A stretch of 64,000 nucleotides of DNA, taken from contig NW_026089475.1 in assembly GCF_933775445.1 (NCBI RefSeq), positions 167,064 through 231,063 on the forward strand, read 5' to 3'. A program made the position numbers and the translations under genes. Shown one piece after another: positions 33,615 through 49,230 of this stretch. Source of the stretch: Argentina anserina (lineage: Eukaryota; Streptophyta; Magnoliopsida; Rosales; Rosaceae). The notes beneath the pieces are model-generated. The model did not search any database. It was not told where the DNA came from and saw nothing but the letters and a program-made list of their open reading frames with translations. Within the stretch, counting starts at the first letter, position 1; the number at the start of each line of letters is the position of its first letter.

Positions 33615-36600
33615 TTACAGAAAGATACTCAAACGAGAAATGAAAAGATACACAATTGGAATAGTAAAGATACGCAAACGATGTAAAGATACACAATTGG
33701 AATAGTAAAGATACGCAAACGATGTAAAGATACACAATTGGAATAGTAAAGATACGCAAACGATGTAAAGATACTCAGTTTGAAAGAAACACACTCCCAC
33801 ACTTGCAAAACTCTCAAATACAATAGAAACTCGCATCAGAAAGCCTTACAGAAAGATACTCAAACGAGAAATGAAAAGATACACAATTGGAATAGTAAAG
33901 ATACGCAAACGATGTAAAGATACTCAGTTTGAAAGAAACACACTCCCACACTTGCAAAACTCTCAAATTCAATAGAAACTCGCATCAGAAAGCCTTACAG
34001 AAAGATACTCAAACGAGAAATGAAAAGATACACAATTGGAGTAGTAAAGATACGCAAACGATGTAAAGATACACAATTGGAATAGTAAAGATACGCAAAC
34101 GATGTAAAGATACTCAGTTTGAAAGAAACACACTCCCACACTTGCAAAACTCTCAAATACAATAGAAACTCACATCAGAAGCCTTACAGAAAGATACTCA
34201 AACGAGAAATAAAAAGATACACAATTGGAATAGTAAAGATACGCAAACGATGTAAAGATACACAATTGGAATAGTAAAGATACGCAAACGATGTAAAGAT
34301 ACTCAGTTTGAAAGAAACACACTCCCACACTTGCAAAACTCTCAAATTCAATAGAAACTCGCATCAGAAAGCCTTACAGAAAGATACTCAAACGAGAAAT
34401 GAAAAGATACACAATTGGAATAGTAAAGATACGCAAACGATGTAAAGATACACAATTGGAATAGTAAAGATACGCAAACGATGTAAAGATACTCAGTTTG
34501 AAAGAAACACACTCCCACACTTGCAAAACTCTCAAATACAATAGAAACTCGCATCAGAAGCCTTACAAAAAGATACTCAAACGAGAAATGAAAAGATACA
34601 CAATTGGAATAGTAAAGATACGCAAACGATGTAAAGATACACAACTGGAATAGTAAAGATACGCAAACGATGTAAAGATACTCAGTTTGAAAGAAACACA
34701 CTCCCACACTTGCAAAACTCTCAAATTCAATAGAAACTCGCATCAGAATGCCTTACAGAAAGATACTCAAACGAGAAATGAAAAGATACACAATTGGAAT
34801 AGTAAAGATACGCAAACGATGTAAAGATACACAACTGGAATAGTAAAGATACGCAAACGATGTAAAGATACTCAGTTTGAAAGAAACACACTCCCACACT
34901 TGCAAAACTCTCAAATTCAATAGAAACTCGCATCAGAAAGCCTTACAGAAAGATACTCAAACGAGAAATGAAAAGATACACAATTGGAATAGTAAAGATA
35001 CGCACACGATGTAAAGATACACAATTGGAATAGTAAAGATACGCAAACGATGTAAAGATAAACAATTGGAATAGTAAAGATACGCAAACGATGTAAAAAT
35101 ACTCAGTTTGAAAGAAAAACACTCCCACACTTGCAAAACTCTCAAATTCAATAGAAACTCGCATCAGAAAGCCTTACAGAAAGATACTCAAACGTGAAAT
35201 GAAAAGATACACAATTGGAATAGTAAATATACGCAAACGATGTAAAGATACTCAGTTTGAAAGAAACACACTCCCACACTTGCAAAACTCTCAAATACAA
35301 TAGAAACTCGCATCAGAAGCCTTACAGAAAGATACTTAAACGAGAAATGAAAAGATACACAATTGGAATAGTAAAGATACGCAAACGATGTAAAGATACA
35401 CAATTGGAATAGTAAAGATACGCAAACGATGTAAAGATACTCAGTTTGAAAGAAACACACTCCCACACTTGCAAAACTCTCAAATTCAATAGAAACTCGC
35501 ATCAGAAAGCCTTACAGAAAGATACTCAAACGAGAAATGAAAAGATACACAATTGGAATAGTAAAGATACGCAAACGATGTAAAGATACACAATTGGAAT
35601 AGTAAAGATACGCAAACGATGTAAAGATACACAATTGGAATAGTAAAGATACGCAAACGATGTAAAGATACTCAGTTTGAAAGAAACACACTCCCACACT
35701 TGCAAAACTCTCAAATACAATAGAAACTCGCATCAGAAAGCCTTACAGAAAGATACTCAAACGAGAAATGAAAAGATACACAATTGGAATAGTAAAGATA
35801 CGCAAACGATGTAAAGATACTCAGTTTGAAAGAAACACACTCCCACACTTGCAAAACTCTCAAATTCAATAGAAACTCGCATCAGAAAGCCTTACAGAAA
35901 GATACTCAAACGAGAAATGAAAAGATACACAATTGGAGTAGTAAAGATACGCAAACGATGTAAAGATACACAATTGGAATAGTAAAGATACGCAAACGAT
36001 GTAAAGATACTCAGTTTGAAAGAAACACACTCCCACACTTGCAAAACTCTCAAATACAATAGAAACTCGCATCAGAAGCCTTACAGAAAGATACTCAAAC
36101 GAGAAATAAAAAGATACACAATTGAAATAGTAAAGATACGCAAACGATGTAAAGATACACAATTGGAATAGTAAAGATACGCAAACGATGTAAAGATACT
36201 CAGTTTGAAAGAGAAACACACTCCCACACTTGCAAAACTCTCAAATTCAATAGAAACTCGCATCAGAAAGCCTTACAGAAAGATACTCAAACGAGAAATG
36301 AAAAGATACACAATTGGAATAGTAAAGATACGCAAACGATGTAAAGATACACAATTGGAATAGTAAAGATACGCAAACGATGTAAAGATACTCAGTTTGA
36401 AAGAGACACACTCCCACACTTGCAAAACTCTCAAATACAATAGAAACTCGCATCAGAAGCCTTACAAAAAGATACTCAAACGAGAAATGAAAAGATACAC
36501 AATTGGAATAGTAAAGATACGCAAACGATGTAAAGATACACAACTGGAATAGTAAAGATACGCAAACGATGTAAAGATACTCAGTTTGAAAGAAACACAC

Positions 36601-39600
36601 TCCCACACTTGCAAAACTCTCAAATTCAATAGAAACTCGCATCAGAAAGCCTTACAGAAAGATACTCAAACGAGAAATGAAAAGATACACAATTGGAATA
36701 GTAAAGATACGCAAACGATGTAAAGATACACAACTGGAATAGTAAAGATACGCAAACGATGTAAAGATACTCAGTTTGAAAGAAACACACTCCCACACTT
36801 GCAAAACTCTCAAATTCAATAGAAACTCGCATCAGAAAGCCTTACAGAAAGATACTCAAACGAGAAATGAAAAGATACACAATTGGAATAGTAAAGATAC
36901 GCACACGATGTAAAGATACACAATTGGAATAGTAAAGATACGCAAACGATGTAAAGATAAACAATTGGAATAGTAAAGATACGCAAACGATGTAAAGATA
37001 CTCAGTTTGAAAGAAAAACACTCCCACACTTGCAAAACTCTCAAATTCAATAGAAACTCGCATCAGAAAGCCTTACAGAAAGATACTCAAACGTGAAATG
37101 AAAAGATACACAATTGGAATAGTAAATATACGCAAACGATGTAAAGATACTCAGTTTGAAAGAAACACACTCCCACACTTGCAAAACTCTCAAATACAAT
37201 AGAAACTCGCATCAGAAGCCTTACAGAAAGATACTTAAACGAGAAATGAAAAGATACACAATTGGAATAGTAAAGATACGCAAACGATTTAAAGATACAC
37301 AATTGGAATAGTAAAGATACGCAAACGATGTAAAGATACTCAGTTTGAAAGAAACACACTCCCACACTTGCAAAACTCTCAAATTCAATAGAAACTCGCA
37401 TCAGAAAGCCTTACAGAAAGATACTCAAACGAGAAATGAAAAGATACACAATTGGAATAGTAAAGATACGCAAACGATGTAAAGATACACAACTGGAATA
37501 GTAAAGATACGCAAACGATGTAAAGATACTCAATTTGAAAGAAACACACTCCCACACTTGCAAAACTCTCAAATTCAATAGAAACTCGCATCAGAAAGCC
37601 TTACAGAAAGATACTCAAACGAGAAATGAAAAGATACACAATTGGAATAGTAAAGATACGCACACGATGTAAAGATACACAATTGGAATAGTAAAGATAC
37701 GCAAACGATGTAAAGATACTCAGTTTGAAAGAAACACACTCCCACACTTGCAAAACTCTCAAATTCAATAGAAACTCGCATCAGAAAGCCTTACAAAAAG
37801 ATACTCAAACGAGAAATGAAAAGATACACAATTGGAATAGTAAAGATACGCAAACGATGTAAAGATACTCAGTTTGAAAGAAACACACTCCCACACTTGC
37901 AAAACTCTCAAATTCAATAGAAACTCGCATCAGAAAGCCTTACAGAAAGATACTTTTACGAGAAATGAAAAGATACACAATTGGAATAGTAAAGATACGC
38001 AAACGATGTAAAGATACTCAGTTTGAAAGAAACACACTCCTACACTTGCAAAACTCTCAAATTCAATAGAAACTCGCATCAGAAAGCCTTACAGAAAGAT
38101 ACTCAAACGAGAAATGAAAAGATACACAATTGTTATAGTAAAGATACGCAAACGATGTAAAGATACTCAGTTTGAAAGAAACACACTCCCACACTTGCAA
38201 AACTCACAAATTCAATAGAAACTCGCATCAGAATGCCTCACAGAAAGATACTCAAACGAGAAAAGAAAAGATACAAAATTGGAATAATAAAGATACGCAA
38301 ACGATGTAAAGATACTCAGTTTGAAAGAAACACACTCCCACACTTGCAAAACTCTCAAATTCAATAGAAACTCGCATCACAAAGCCTTACAGAAAGATAC
38401 TCAAACGAGAAATGAAAAGATACACAATTGGAATAGTAAAGATACGCAAACGATGTAAAGATACACAATTGGAATAGTAAAGATACGCAAACGATGTAAA
38501 GATACTCAGTTTGAAAGAAACACACTCCCACATTTGCAAAACTCTCAAATTCAATAGAAACTCGCATCAGAAAGCCTTACAGAAAGATACTCAAACGAGA
38601 AATGAAAAGATACAAAATTGGAATAATAAAGATACGCAAACGATGTAAAGATACTCAGTTTGAAAGAAACACACTCCCACACTTGCAAAACTCTCAAATT
38701 CAATAGAAACTCGCATCAGAAAGCCTTACAGAAAGATACTCAAACGAGAAATGAAAAGATACACAATTGGAATAGTAAAGATACGCAAACGATGTAAAGA
38801 TACACAATTGGAATACTAAAGATACGCAAACGATGTAAAGATACACAATTGGAATAGTAAAGATACGCAAACGATGTAAAGATACACAATTGGAATAGTA
38901 AAGATACGCAAACGATGTAAAGATACTCAGTTTGAAAGAAACACACTCCCACACTTGCAAAACTCTCAAATTCAATAGAAACTCGCATCAGAAGCCTTAC
39001 AGAAAGATACTCAAACGAGAAATGAAAAGATACACAATTGGAATAGTAAAGATACGCAAACGATGTAAAGATACACAATTGGAATAGTAAAGATACGCAA
39101 ACGATGTAAACATACACAATTGGAATAGTAAAGATACGCAAACGATGTAAAGATACTCAGTTTGAAAGAAACACACTCCCACACTTGCAAAACTCTCAAA
39201 TACAATAGAAACTCGCATCAGAAAGCCTTACAGAAAGATACTCAAACGAGAAATGAAAAGATACACAATTGGAATAGTAAAGATACGCAAACGATGTAAA
39301 GATACTCAGTTTGAAAGAAACACACTCCCACACTTGCAAAACTCTCAAATTCAATAGAAACTCGCATCAGAAAGCCTTACAGAAAGATACTCAAACGAGA
39401 AATGAAAAGATACACAATTGGAGTAGTAAAGATACGCAAACGATGTAAAGATACACAATTGGAATAGTAAAGATACGCAAACGATGTAAAGATACTCAGT
39501 TTGAAAGAAACACACTCCCACAATTGCAAAACTCTCAAATACAATAGAAACTCGCATCAGAAGCCTTACAGAAAGATACTCAAACGAGAAATAAAAAGAT

Positions 39601-40895
39601 ACACAATTGGAATAGTAAAGATACGCAAACGATGTAAAGATACACAATTGGAATAGTAAAGATACGCAAACGATGTAAAGATACTCAGTTTGAAAGAGAA
39701 ACACACTCCCACACTTGCAAAACTCTCAAATTCAATAGAAACTCGCATCAGAAAGCCTTACAGAAAGATACTCAAACGAGAAATGAAAAGATACACAATT
39801 GGAATAGTAAAGATACGCAAACGATGTAAAGATACACAATTGGAATAGTAAAGATACGCAAACGATGTAAAGATACTCAGTTTGAAAGAAACACACTCCC
39901 ACACTTGCAAAACTCTCAAATACAATAGAAACTCGCATCAGAAGCCTTACAAAAAGATACTCAAACGAGAAATGAAAAGATACACAATTGGAATAGTAAA
40001 GATACGCAAACGATGTAAAGATACACAACTGGAATAGTAAAGATACGCAAACGATGTAAAGATACTCAGTTTGAAAGAAACACACTCCCACACTTGCAAA
40101 ACTCTCAAATTCAATAGAAACTCGCATCAGAAAGCCTTACAGAAAGATACTCAAACGAGAAATGAAAAGATACACAATTGGAATAGTAAAGATACGCAAA
40201 CGATGTAAAGATACACAACTGGAATAGTAAAGATACGCAAACGATGTAAAGATACTCAGTTTGAAAGAAACACACTCCCACACTTGCAAAACTCTCAAAT
40301 TCAATAGAAACTCGCATCAGAAAGCCTTACAGAAAGATACTCAAACGAGAAATGAAAAGATACACAATTGGAATAGTAAAGATACGCACACGATGTAAAG
40401 ATACACAATTGGAATAGTAAAGATACGCAAACGATGTAAAGATAAACAATTGGAATAGTAAAGATACGCAAACGATGTAAAGATACTCAGTTTGAAAGAA
40501 AAACACTCCCACACTTGCAAAACTCTCAAATTCAATAGAAACTCGCATCAGAAAGCCTTACAGAAAGATACTCAAACGTGAAATGAAAAGATACACAATT
40601 GGAATAGTAAATATACGCAAACGATGTAAAGATACTCAGTTTGAAAGAAACACACTCCCACACTTGCAAAACTCTCAAATACAATAGAAACTCGCATCAG
40701 AAGCCTTACAGAAAGATACTTAAACGAGAAATGAAAAGATACACAATTGGAATAGTAAAGATACGCAAACGATGTAAAGATACACAATTGGAATAGTAAA
40801 GATACGCAAACGATGTAAAGATACTCAGTTTGAAAGAAACACACTCCCACACTTGCAAAACTCTCAAATTCAATAGAAACTCGCATCAGAAAGCC
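33615..40895. repeat. 1.9-kb higher-order repeat, three copies
   Basis: 33615-35511, 35512-37410 and 38997-40895 share the same order of units. Shared rare variants include GGAGTAGTAAAG (34039, 35936, 39421), GAAATAAAAAG (34206, 36105, 39590), the ACAACTGG modules, and GAAAAACACTCC. Copies two and three also share a 2-bp insertion (GAAAGAGAAACAC) that copy one lacks, so they are the closest pair. Confidence 0.82.
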
Positions 40896-42332
40896 TTACA
40901 GAAAGATACTCAAACGAGAAATGAAAAGATACACATTTGGAATAGTAAAGATACGCAAACGATGTAAAGATACACAACTGGAATAGTAAAGATACGCAAA
41001 CGATGTAAAGATACTCAGTTTGAAAGAAACACACTCCTTCACTTGCAAAACTCTCAAATTCAATAGAAACTCGCATCAGAAATCCTTACAGAAAGATACT
41101 CAAACGAGAAATGAAAAGATACACAATTGGAATAGTAAAGATACGCACACGATGTAAAGATACACAATTGGAATAGTAAAGATACGCAAACGATGTAAAG
41201 ATACTCAGTTTGAAAGAAACACACTCCCACACTTGCAAAACTCTCAAATTCAATAGAAACTCGCATCAGAAAGCCTTACAGAAAGATACTTTTACGAGAA
41301 ATGAAAAGATACACAATTGGAATAGTAAAGATACGCAAACGATGTAAAGATACTCAGTTTGAAAGAAACACACTCCCACACTTGCAAAACTCTCAAATTC
41401 AATAGAAACTCGCATCAGAAAGCCTTACAGAAAGATACTCAAACGAGAAATGAAAAGATACACAATTGTTATAGTAAAGATACGCAAACGATGTAAAGAT
41501 ACTCAGTTTGAAAGAAACACACTCCCACACTTGCAAAACTCACAAATTCAATAGAAACTCGCATCAGAATGCCTCACAGAAAGATACTCAAACGAGAAAA
41601 GAAAAGATACAAAATTGGAATAATAAAGATACGCAAACGATGTAAAGATACTCAGTTTGAAAGAAACACACTCCCACACTTGCAAAACTCTCAAATTCAA
41701 TAGAAACTCGCATCACAAAGCCTTACAGAAAGATACTCAAACGAGAAATGAAAAGATACACAATTGGAATAGTAAAGATACGCAAACGATGTAAAGATAC
41801 ACAATTGGAATAGTAAAGATACGCAAACGATGTAAAGATACTCAGTTTGAAAGAAACACACTCCCACATTTGCAAAACTCTCAAATTCAATAGAAACTCG
41901 CATCAGAAAGCCTTACAGAAAGATACTCAAACGAGAAATGAAAAGATACAAAATTGGAATAATAAAGATACGCAAACGATGTAAAGATACTCAGTTTGAA
42001 AGAAACACACTCCCACACTTGCAAAACTCTCAAATTCAATAGAAACTCGCATCAGAAAGCCTTACAGAAAGATACTCAAACGAGAAATGAAAAGATACAC
42101 AATTGGAATAGTAAAGATACGCAAACGATGTAAAGATACACAATTGGAATACTAAAGATACGCAAACGATGTAAAGATACACAATTAGAATAGTAAAGAT
42201 ACGCAAACGATGTAAAGATACACAATTGGAATAGTAAAGATACGCAAACGATGTAAAGATACTCAGTTTGAAAGAAACACACTCCCACACTTGCAAAACT
42301 CTCAAATTCAATAGAAACTCGCATCAGAAGCC
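35512..42332. repeat. 3.4-kb higher-order repeat, two copies
   Basis: 35512-38996 recurs at 38997-42332. The offset is 3,485 bp up to about 41270 and then 3,336 bp, so the second copy lacks one 149-bp unit. Rare shared variants include ATTGTTATAG (38132 and 41467), GAAAAGAAAAG, and GGAATACTAAAG. Parts of this block recur again near 44312-47312 at other offsets. Confidence 0.82.
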
Positions 42333-44311
42333 TTACAGAAAGATACTCAAACGAGAAATGAAAAGATACACAATTGGAATAGTAAAGATACGCAAACGAT
42401 GTAAAGATACACAATTGGAATAGTAAAGATACGCAAACGATGTAAACATACACAATTGGAATAGTAAAGATACGCAAACGATGTAAAGATACTCAGTTTA
42501 AAAGAAACACACTCCCACACTTGCAAAACTCTCAAATTCAATAGAAACTCGCATCAGAACGCCTTACAGAAAGATACTCAAACGAGAAAAGAAAAGATAC
42601 ACAATTGGAATAGTAAAGATACGCAAACGATGTAAAGATACACAATTGGAATAGTAAAGATACGCAAACGAGGTAAAGATACTCAGTTTGAAAGAAACAC
42701 ACTCCCACACTTGCAAAACTCTCAAATTCAATAGAAACTCGCATCAGAAAGCCTTACAGAAAGATACTCAAACGAGAAATGAAAAGATACACAATTGGAA
42801 TAGTAAAGATACGCAAACGATGTAAAGATACACAATTGGAATAGTAAAGAGACGCAAACGATGTAAAGATACTCAGTTTGGAAGAAACACACTCCCACAC
42901 TTGCAAAACTCTCAAATACAATAGAAACTCGCATCAGAAGCCTTACAGAAAGATACTTTTACGAGAAATGAAAAGATACACAATTGGAATAGTAAAGATA
43001 CGCAAACGATGTAAAGATACACAATTGGAATAGTAAAGATACGCAAACGATGTAAAGATACTTAGTTTGAAAGAAACACACTCCCACATTTCCAAAACTC
43101 TCAAATTCAATAGAAACTCGCATCAGAAAGCCTTACAGAAAGATACTCAAACGTGAAATGATAAGATACACAATTGGAATAGTAAAGATACGCAACCGAT
43201 GTAAAGATACTCAGTTTGAAAGAAACACACTCCCACACTTGCAAAACTCTCAAATACAATAGAAACTCGCATCAGAAGCCTTACAGAAAGATACTCAAAC
43301 GAGAAATAAAAAGATACACAATTGGAATAGTAAAGATACGCAAACGATGTAAAGATACACAATTGGAATAGTAAAGATACGCAAACGATGTAAAGATACT
43401 CAGTTTGAAAGAAACACACTCCCACACTTACAAAACTCTCAAATTCAATAGAAACTCGCATCAGAAAGCCTTACAGAAAGATACTCAAACGAGAAATGAA
43501 AAGATACACAATTGGAATAGTGAAGATACGCAAACGATGTAAAGATACACAATTGGAATAGTAAAGATACGCAAACGATGTAAAGATACTCAGTTTGAAA
43601 GAAACACACTCCCACACTTGCAAAACTTTCAAATACAATAGAAACTCGCATCAGAAGCCTTACAAAAAGATACTCAAACGAGAAATGAAAAGATACACAA
43701 TTGGAATAGTAAAGATACGCAAACGATGTAAAGATACACAACTGGAATAGTAAAGATACGCAAACGATGTAAAGATACTCAGTTTGAAAGAAACACACTC
43801 CCACACTTGCAAAACTCTCAAATTCAATAGAAACTCGCATCAGAAAGCCTTACAGAAAGATACTCAAACGAGAAATGAAAAGATACACAATTGGAATAGT
43901 AAAGATACGCAAACGATGTAAAGATACACAACTGGAATAGTAAAGATACGCAAACGATGTAAAGATACTCAGTTTGAAAGAAACACACTCCCACACTTGC
44001 AAAACTCTCAAATTCAATAGAAACTCGCATCAGAAAGCCTTACAGAAAGATACTCAAACGTGAAATGAAAAGATACACAATTGGAATAGTAAATATACGC
44101 AAACGATGTAAAGATACTCAGTTTGAAAGAAACACACTCCCACATTTGCAAAACTCTCAAATTCAATAGAAACTCGCATCAGAAAGCCTTACAGAAAGAT
44201 ACTCAAACGAGAAATGAAAAGATACAAAATTGGAATAATAAAGATACGCAAACGATGTAAAGATACTCAGTTTGAAAGAAACACACTCCCACACTTGCAA
44301 AACTCTCAAAT

Positions 44312-47300
44312 TCAATAGAAACTCGCATCAGAAAGCCTTACAGAAAGATACTCAAACGAGAAATGAAAAGATACACAATTGGAATAGTAAAGATACGCAA
44401 ACGATGTAAAGATACACAATTGGAATACTAAAGATACGCAAACGATGTAAAGATACACAATTGGAATAGTAAAGATACGCAAACGATGTAAAGATACACA
44501 ATTGGAATAGTAAAGATACGCAAACGATGTAAAGATACTCAGTTTGAAAGAAACACACTCCCACACTTGCAAAACTCTCAAATTCAATAGAAACTCGCAT
44601 CAGAAGCCTTACAGAAAGATACTCAAACGAGAAATGAAAAGATACACAATTGGAATAGTAAAGATACGCAAACGATGTAAAGATACACAATTGGAATAGT
44701 AAAGATACGCAAACGATGTAAACATACACAATTGGAATAGTAAAGATACGCAAACGATGTAAAGATACTCAGTTTGAAAGAAACACACTCCCACACTTGC
44801 AAAACTCTCAAATTCAATAGAAACTCGCATCAGAAAGCCTTACAGAAAGATACTCAAACGAGAAATGAAAAGATACAAAATTGGAATAGTAAAGATACAC
44901 AAACGATGTAAAGATACACAATTGGAATAGTAAAGATACGCAAACGATGTAAAGATACTCAGTTTGAAAGAAACACACTCCCACACTTGCAAAACTCTCA
45001 AATTCAATAGAAACTCGCATCAGAACGCCTTACAGAAAGATACTCAAACGAGAAAAGAAAAGATACACAATTGGAATAGTAAAGATACGCAAACGATGTA
45101 AAGATACACAATTGGAATAGTAAAGATACGCAAACGAGGTAAAGATACTCAGTTTGAAAGAAACACACTCCCACACTTGCAAAACTCTCAAATTCAATAG
45201 AAACTCGCATCAGAAAGCCTTACAGAAAGATACTCAAACGAGAAATGAAAAGATACACAATTGGAATAGTAAAGATACGCAAACGATGTAAAGATACACA
45301 ATTGGAATAGTAAAGAGACGCAAACGATGTAAAGATAAACAATTGGAATAGTAAAGATACGCAAACGATGTAAAGATACTCAGTTTGAAAGAAAAACACT
45401 CCCACACTTGCAAAACTCTCAAATTCAATAGAAACTCGCATCAGAAAGCCTTACAGAAAGATACTCAAACGTGAAATGAAAAGATACACAATTGGAATAG
45501 TAAATATACGCAAACGATGTAAAGATACTCAGTTTGAAAGAAACACACTCCCACACTTGCAAAACTCTCAAATACAATAGAAACTCGCATCAGAAGCCTT
45601 ACAGAAAGATACTTAAACGAGAAATGAAAAGATACACAATTGGAATAGTAAAGATACGCAAACGATGTAAAGATACACAATTGGAATAGTAAAGATACGC
45701 AAACGATGTAAAGATACTCAGTTTGAAAGAAACACACTCCCACACTTGCAAAACTCTCAAATTCAATAGAAACTCGCATCAGAAAGCCTTACAGAAAGAT
45801 ACTCAAACGAGAAATGAAAAGATACACAATTGGAATAGTAAAGATACGCAAACGATGTAAAGATACTCAGTTTGAAAGAAACACACTCCCACACTTGCAA
45901 AACTCTCAAATTCAATAGAAACTCGCATCAGAAAGCCTTACAGAAAGATACTCAAACGAGAAATGAAAAGATACACAATTGGAATAGTAAAGATACGCAC
46001 ACGATGTAAAGATACACAATTGGAATAGTAAAGATACGCAAACGATGTAAAGATACTCAGTTTGAAAGAAACACACTCCCACACTTGCAAAACTCTCAAA
46101 TTCAATAGAAACTCGCATCAGAAAGCCTTACAAAAAGATACTCAAACGAGAAATGAAAAGATACACAATTGGAATAGTAAAGATACGCAAACGATGTAAA
46201 GATACTCAGTTTGAAAGAAACACACTCCCACACTTGCAAAACTCTCAAATTCAATAGAAACTCGCATCAGAAAGCCTTACAGAAAGATACTTTTACGAGA
46301 AATGAAAAGATACACAATTGGAATAGTAAAGATACGCAAACGATGTAAAGATACTCAGTTTGAAAGAAACACACTCCTACACTTGCAAAACTCTCAAATT
46401 CAATAGAAACTCGCATCAGAAAGCCTTACAGAAAGATACTCAAACGAGAAATGAAAAGATACACAATTGGAATAGTAAAGATACGCAAACGATGTAAAGA
46501 TACTCAGTTTGAAAGAAACACACTCCCACACTTGCAAAACTCACAAATTCAATTGAAACTCTCTTCAGAATGCCTCACAGAAAGATACTCAAACGAGAAA
46601 TGAAAAGATACAAAATTGGAGTAATAAAGATACGCAAACGATGTAAAGATACTCAGTTTGAAAGAAACACACTCCCACACTTGCAAAACTCTCAAATTCA
46701 ATAGAAACTCGCATCAGAAAGCCTTACAGAAAGATACTCAAACGAGAAATGAAAAGATACACAATTGGAATAGTAAAGATACGCAAACGATGTAAAGATA
46801 CACAATTGGAATAGTAAAGATACGCAAACGATGTAAAGATACTCAGTTTGAAAGAAACACACTCCCACATTTGCAAAACTCTCAAATTCAATAGAAACTC
46901 GCATCAGAAAGCCTTACAGAAAGATACTCAAACGAGAAATGAAAAGATACAAAATTGGAATAATAAAGATACGCAAACGATGTAAAGATACTCAGTTTGA
47001 AAGAAACACACTCCCACACTTGCAAAACTCTCAAATTCAATAGAAACTCGCATCAGAAAGCCTTACAGAAAGATACTCAAACGAGAAATGAAAAGATACA
47101 CAATTGGAATAGTAAAGATACGCAAACGATGTAAAGATACACAATTGGAATAGTAAAGATACGCAAACGATGTAAAGATACACAATTGGAATAGTAAAGA
47201 TACGCAAACGATGTAAAGATACACAATTGGAATAGTAAAGATACGCAAACGATGTAAAGATACTCAGTTTGAAAGAAACACACTCCCACACTTGCAAAAC

Positions 47301-47944
47301 TCTCAAATTCAATAGAAACTCGCATCAGAAGCCTTACAGAAAGATACTCAAACGAGAAATGAAAAGATACACAATTGGAATAGTAAAGATACGCAAACGA
47401 TGTAAACATACACAATTGGAATAGTAAAGATACGCAAACGATGTAAACATACACAATTGGAATAGTAAAGATACGCAAACGATGTAAAGATACTCAGTTT
47501 GAAAGAAACATACTCCCACACTTGCAAAACTCTCAAATTCAATAGAAACTCGCATCAGAAAGCCTTACAGAAAGATACTCAAACGAGAAATGAAAAGATA
47601 CAAAATTGGAATAGTAAAGATACACAAACGATGTAAAGATACACAATTGGAATAGTAAAGATACGCAAACGATGTAAAGATACTCAGTTTGAAAGAAACA
47701 CACTCCCACACTTGCAAAACTCTCAAATTCAATAGAAACTCGCATCAGAACGCCTTACAGAAAGATACTCAAACGAGAAAAGAAAAGATACACAATTGGA
47801 ATAGTAAAGATACGCAAACGATGTAAAGATACACAATTGGAATAGTAAAGATACGCAAACGAGGTAAAGATACTCAGTTTGAAAGAAACACACTCCCACA
47901 CTTGCAAAACTCTCAAATTCAATAGAAACTCGCATCAGAAAGCC
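44312..47944. repeat. 2,725-bp offset duplication
   Basis: 44312-45219 and 47037-47944 match at a constant 2,725-bp offset, including GTAAACATACAC, GATACACAAACG, and ACGAGGTAAAG. The sequence between is a mosaic of the neighbouring 3.4-kb block. Confidence 0.75.
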
Positions 47945-49230
47945 TTACAGAAAGATACTCAAACGAGAAATGAAAAGATACACAATTGGAATAGTAAAGA
48001 TACGCAAACGATGTAAAGATACACAATTGGAATAGTAAAGAGACGCAAACGATGTAAAGATACTCAGTTTGGAAGAAACACACTCCCACACTTGCAAAAC
48101 TCTCAAATACAATAGAAACTCGCATTAGAAGCCTTACAGAAAGATACTTTTACGAGAAATGAAAAGATACACAATTGGAATAGTAAAGATACGCAAACGA
48201 TGTAAAGATACACAATTAGAATAGTAAAGATACGCAAACGATGTAAAGATACTTAGTTTGAAAGAAACACACTCCCACATTTCCAAAACTCTCAAATTCA
48301 ATAGAAACTCGCATCAGAAAGCCTTACAGAAAGATACTCAAACGTGAAATGATAAGATACACAATTGGAATAGTAAAGATACGCAAACGATGTAAATATA
48401 CTCAGTTTGAAAGAAACACACTCCCACACTTGCAAAACTCTCAAATACAATAGAAACTCGCATCAGAAGCCTTACAGAAAGATACTTAAACGAGAAATGA
48501 AAAGATACACAATTGGAATAGTAAAGATACGCAAACGATGTAAAGATACACAATTGGAATAGTAAAGATACGCAAACGATGTAAATATACTCAGTTTGAA
48601 AGAAACACACTCCCACACTTGCAAAACTCTCAAATACAATAGAAACTCGCATCAGAAGCCTTACAGAAAGATACTTTTACGAGAAATGAAAAGATACACA
48701 ATTGGAATAGTAAAGATACGCAAACGATGTAAAGATACACAATTGGAATAGTAAATTTACGCAAACGATGTAAACATACACAATTGGAATAGTAAAGATA
48801 CGCAAACGATGTAAAGATACTCAGTTTGAAAGAAACACACTCCCACACTTGCAAAACTCTCAAATTCAATAGAAACTCGCATCAGAAAGCCTTACAGAAA
48901 GATACTCAAACGAGAAATGAAAAGATACAAAATTGGAATAGTAAAGATACGCAAACGATGTAAAGATACACAATTGGAATAGTAAAGATACGCAAACGAT
49001 GTAAAGATACTCAGTTTGAAAGAAACACACTCCCACACTTGCAAAACTCTCAAATTCAATAGAAACTCGCATCAGAACACCTTACAGAAAGATACTCAAA
49101 CGAGAAAAGAAAAGATACAAAATTGGAATAATAAAGATACGCAAACGATGTAAAGATACTCAGTTTGAAAGAAACACACTCCCACACTTGCAAAACTCTC
49201 AAATTCAAAAGAAACTCGCATCAGAAAGCC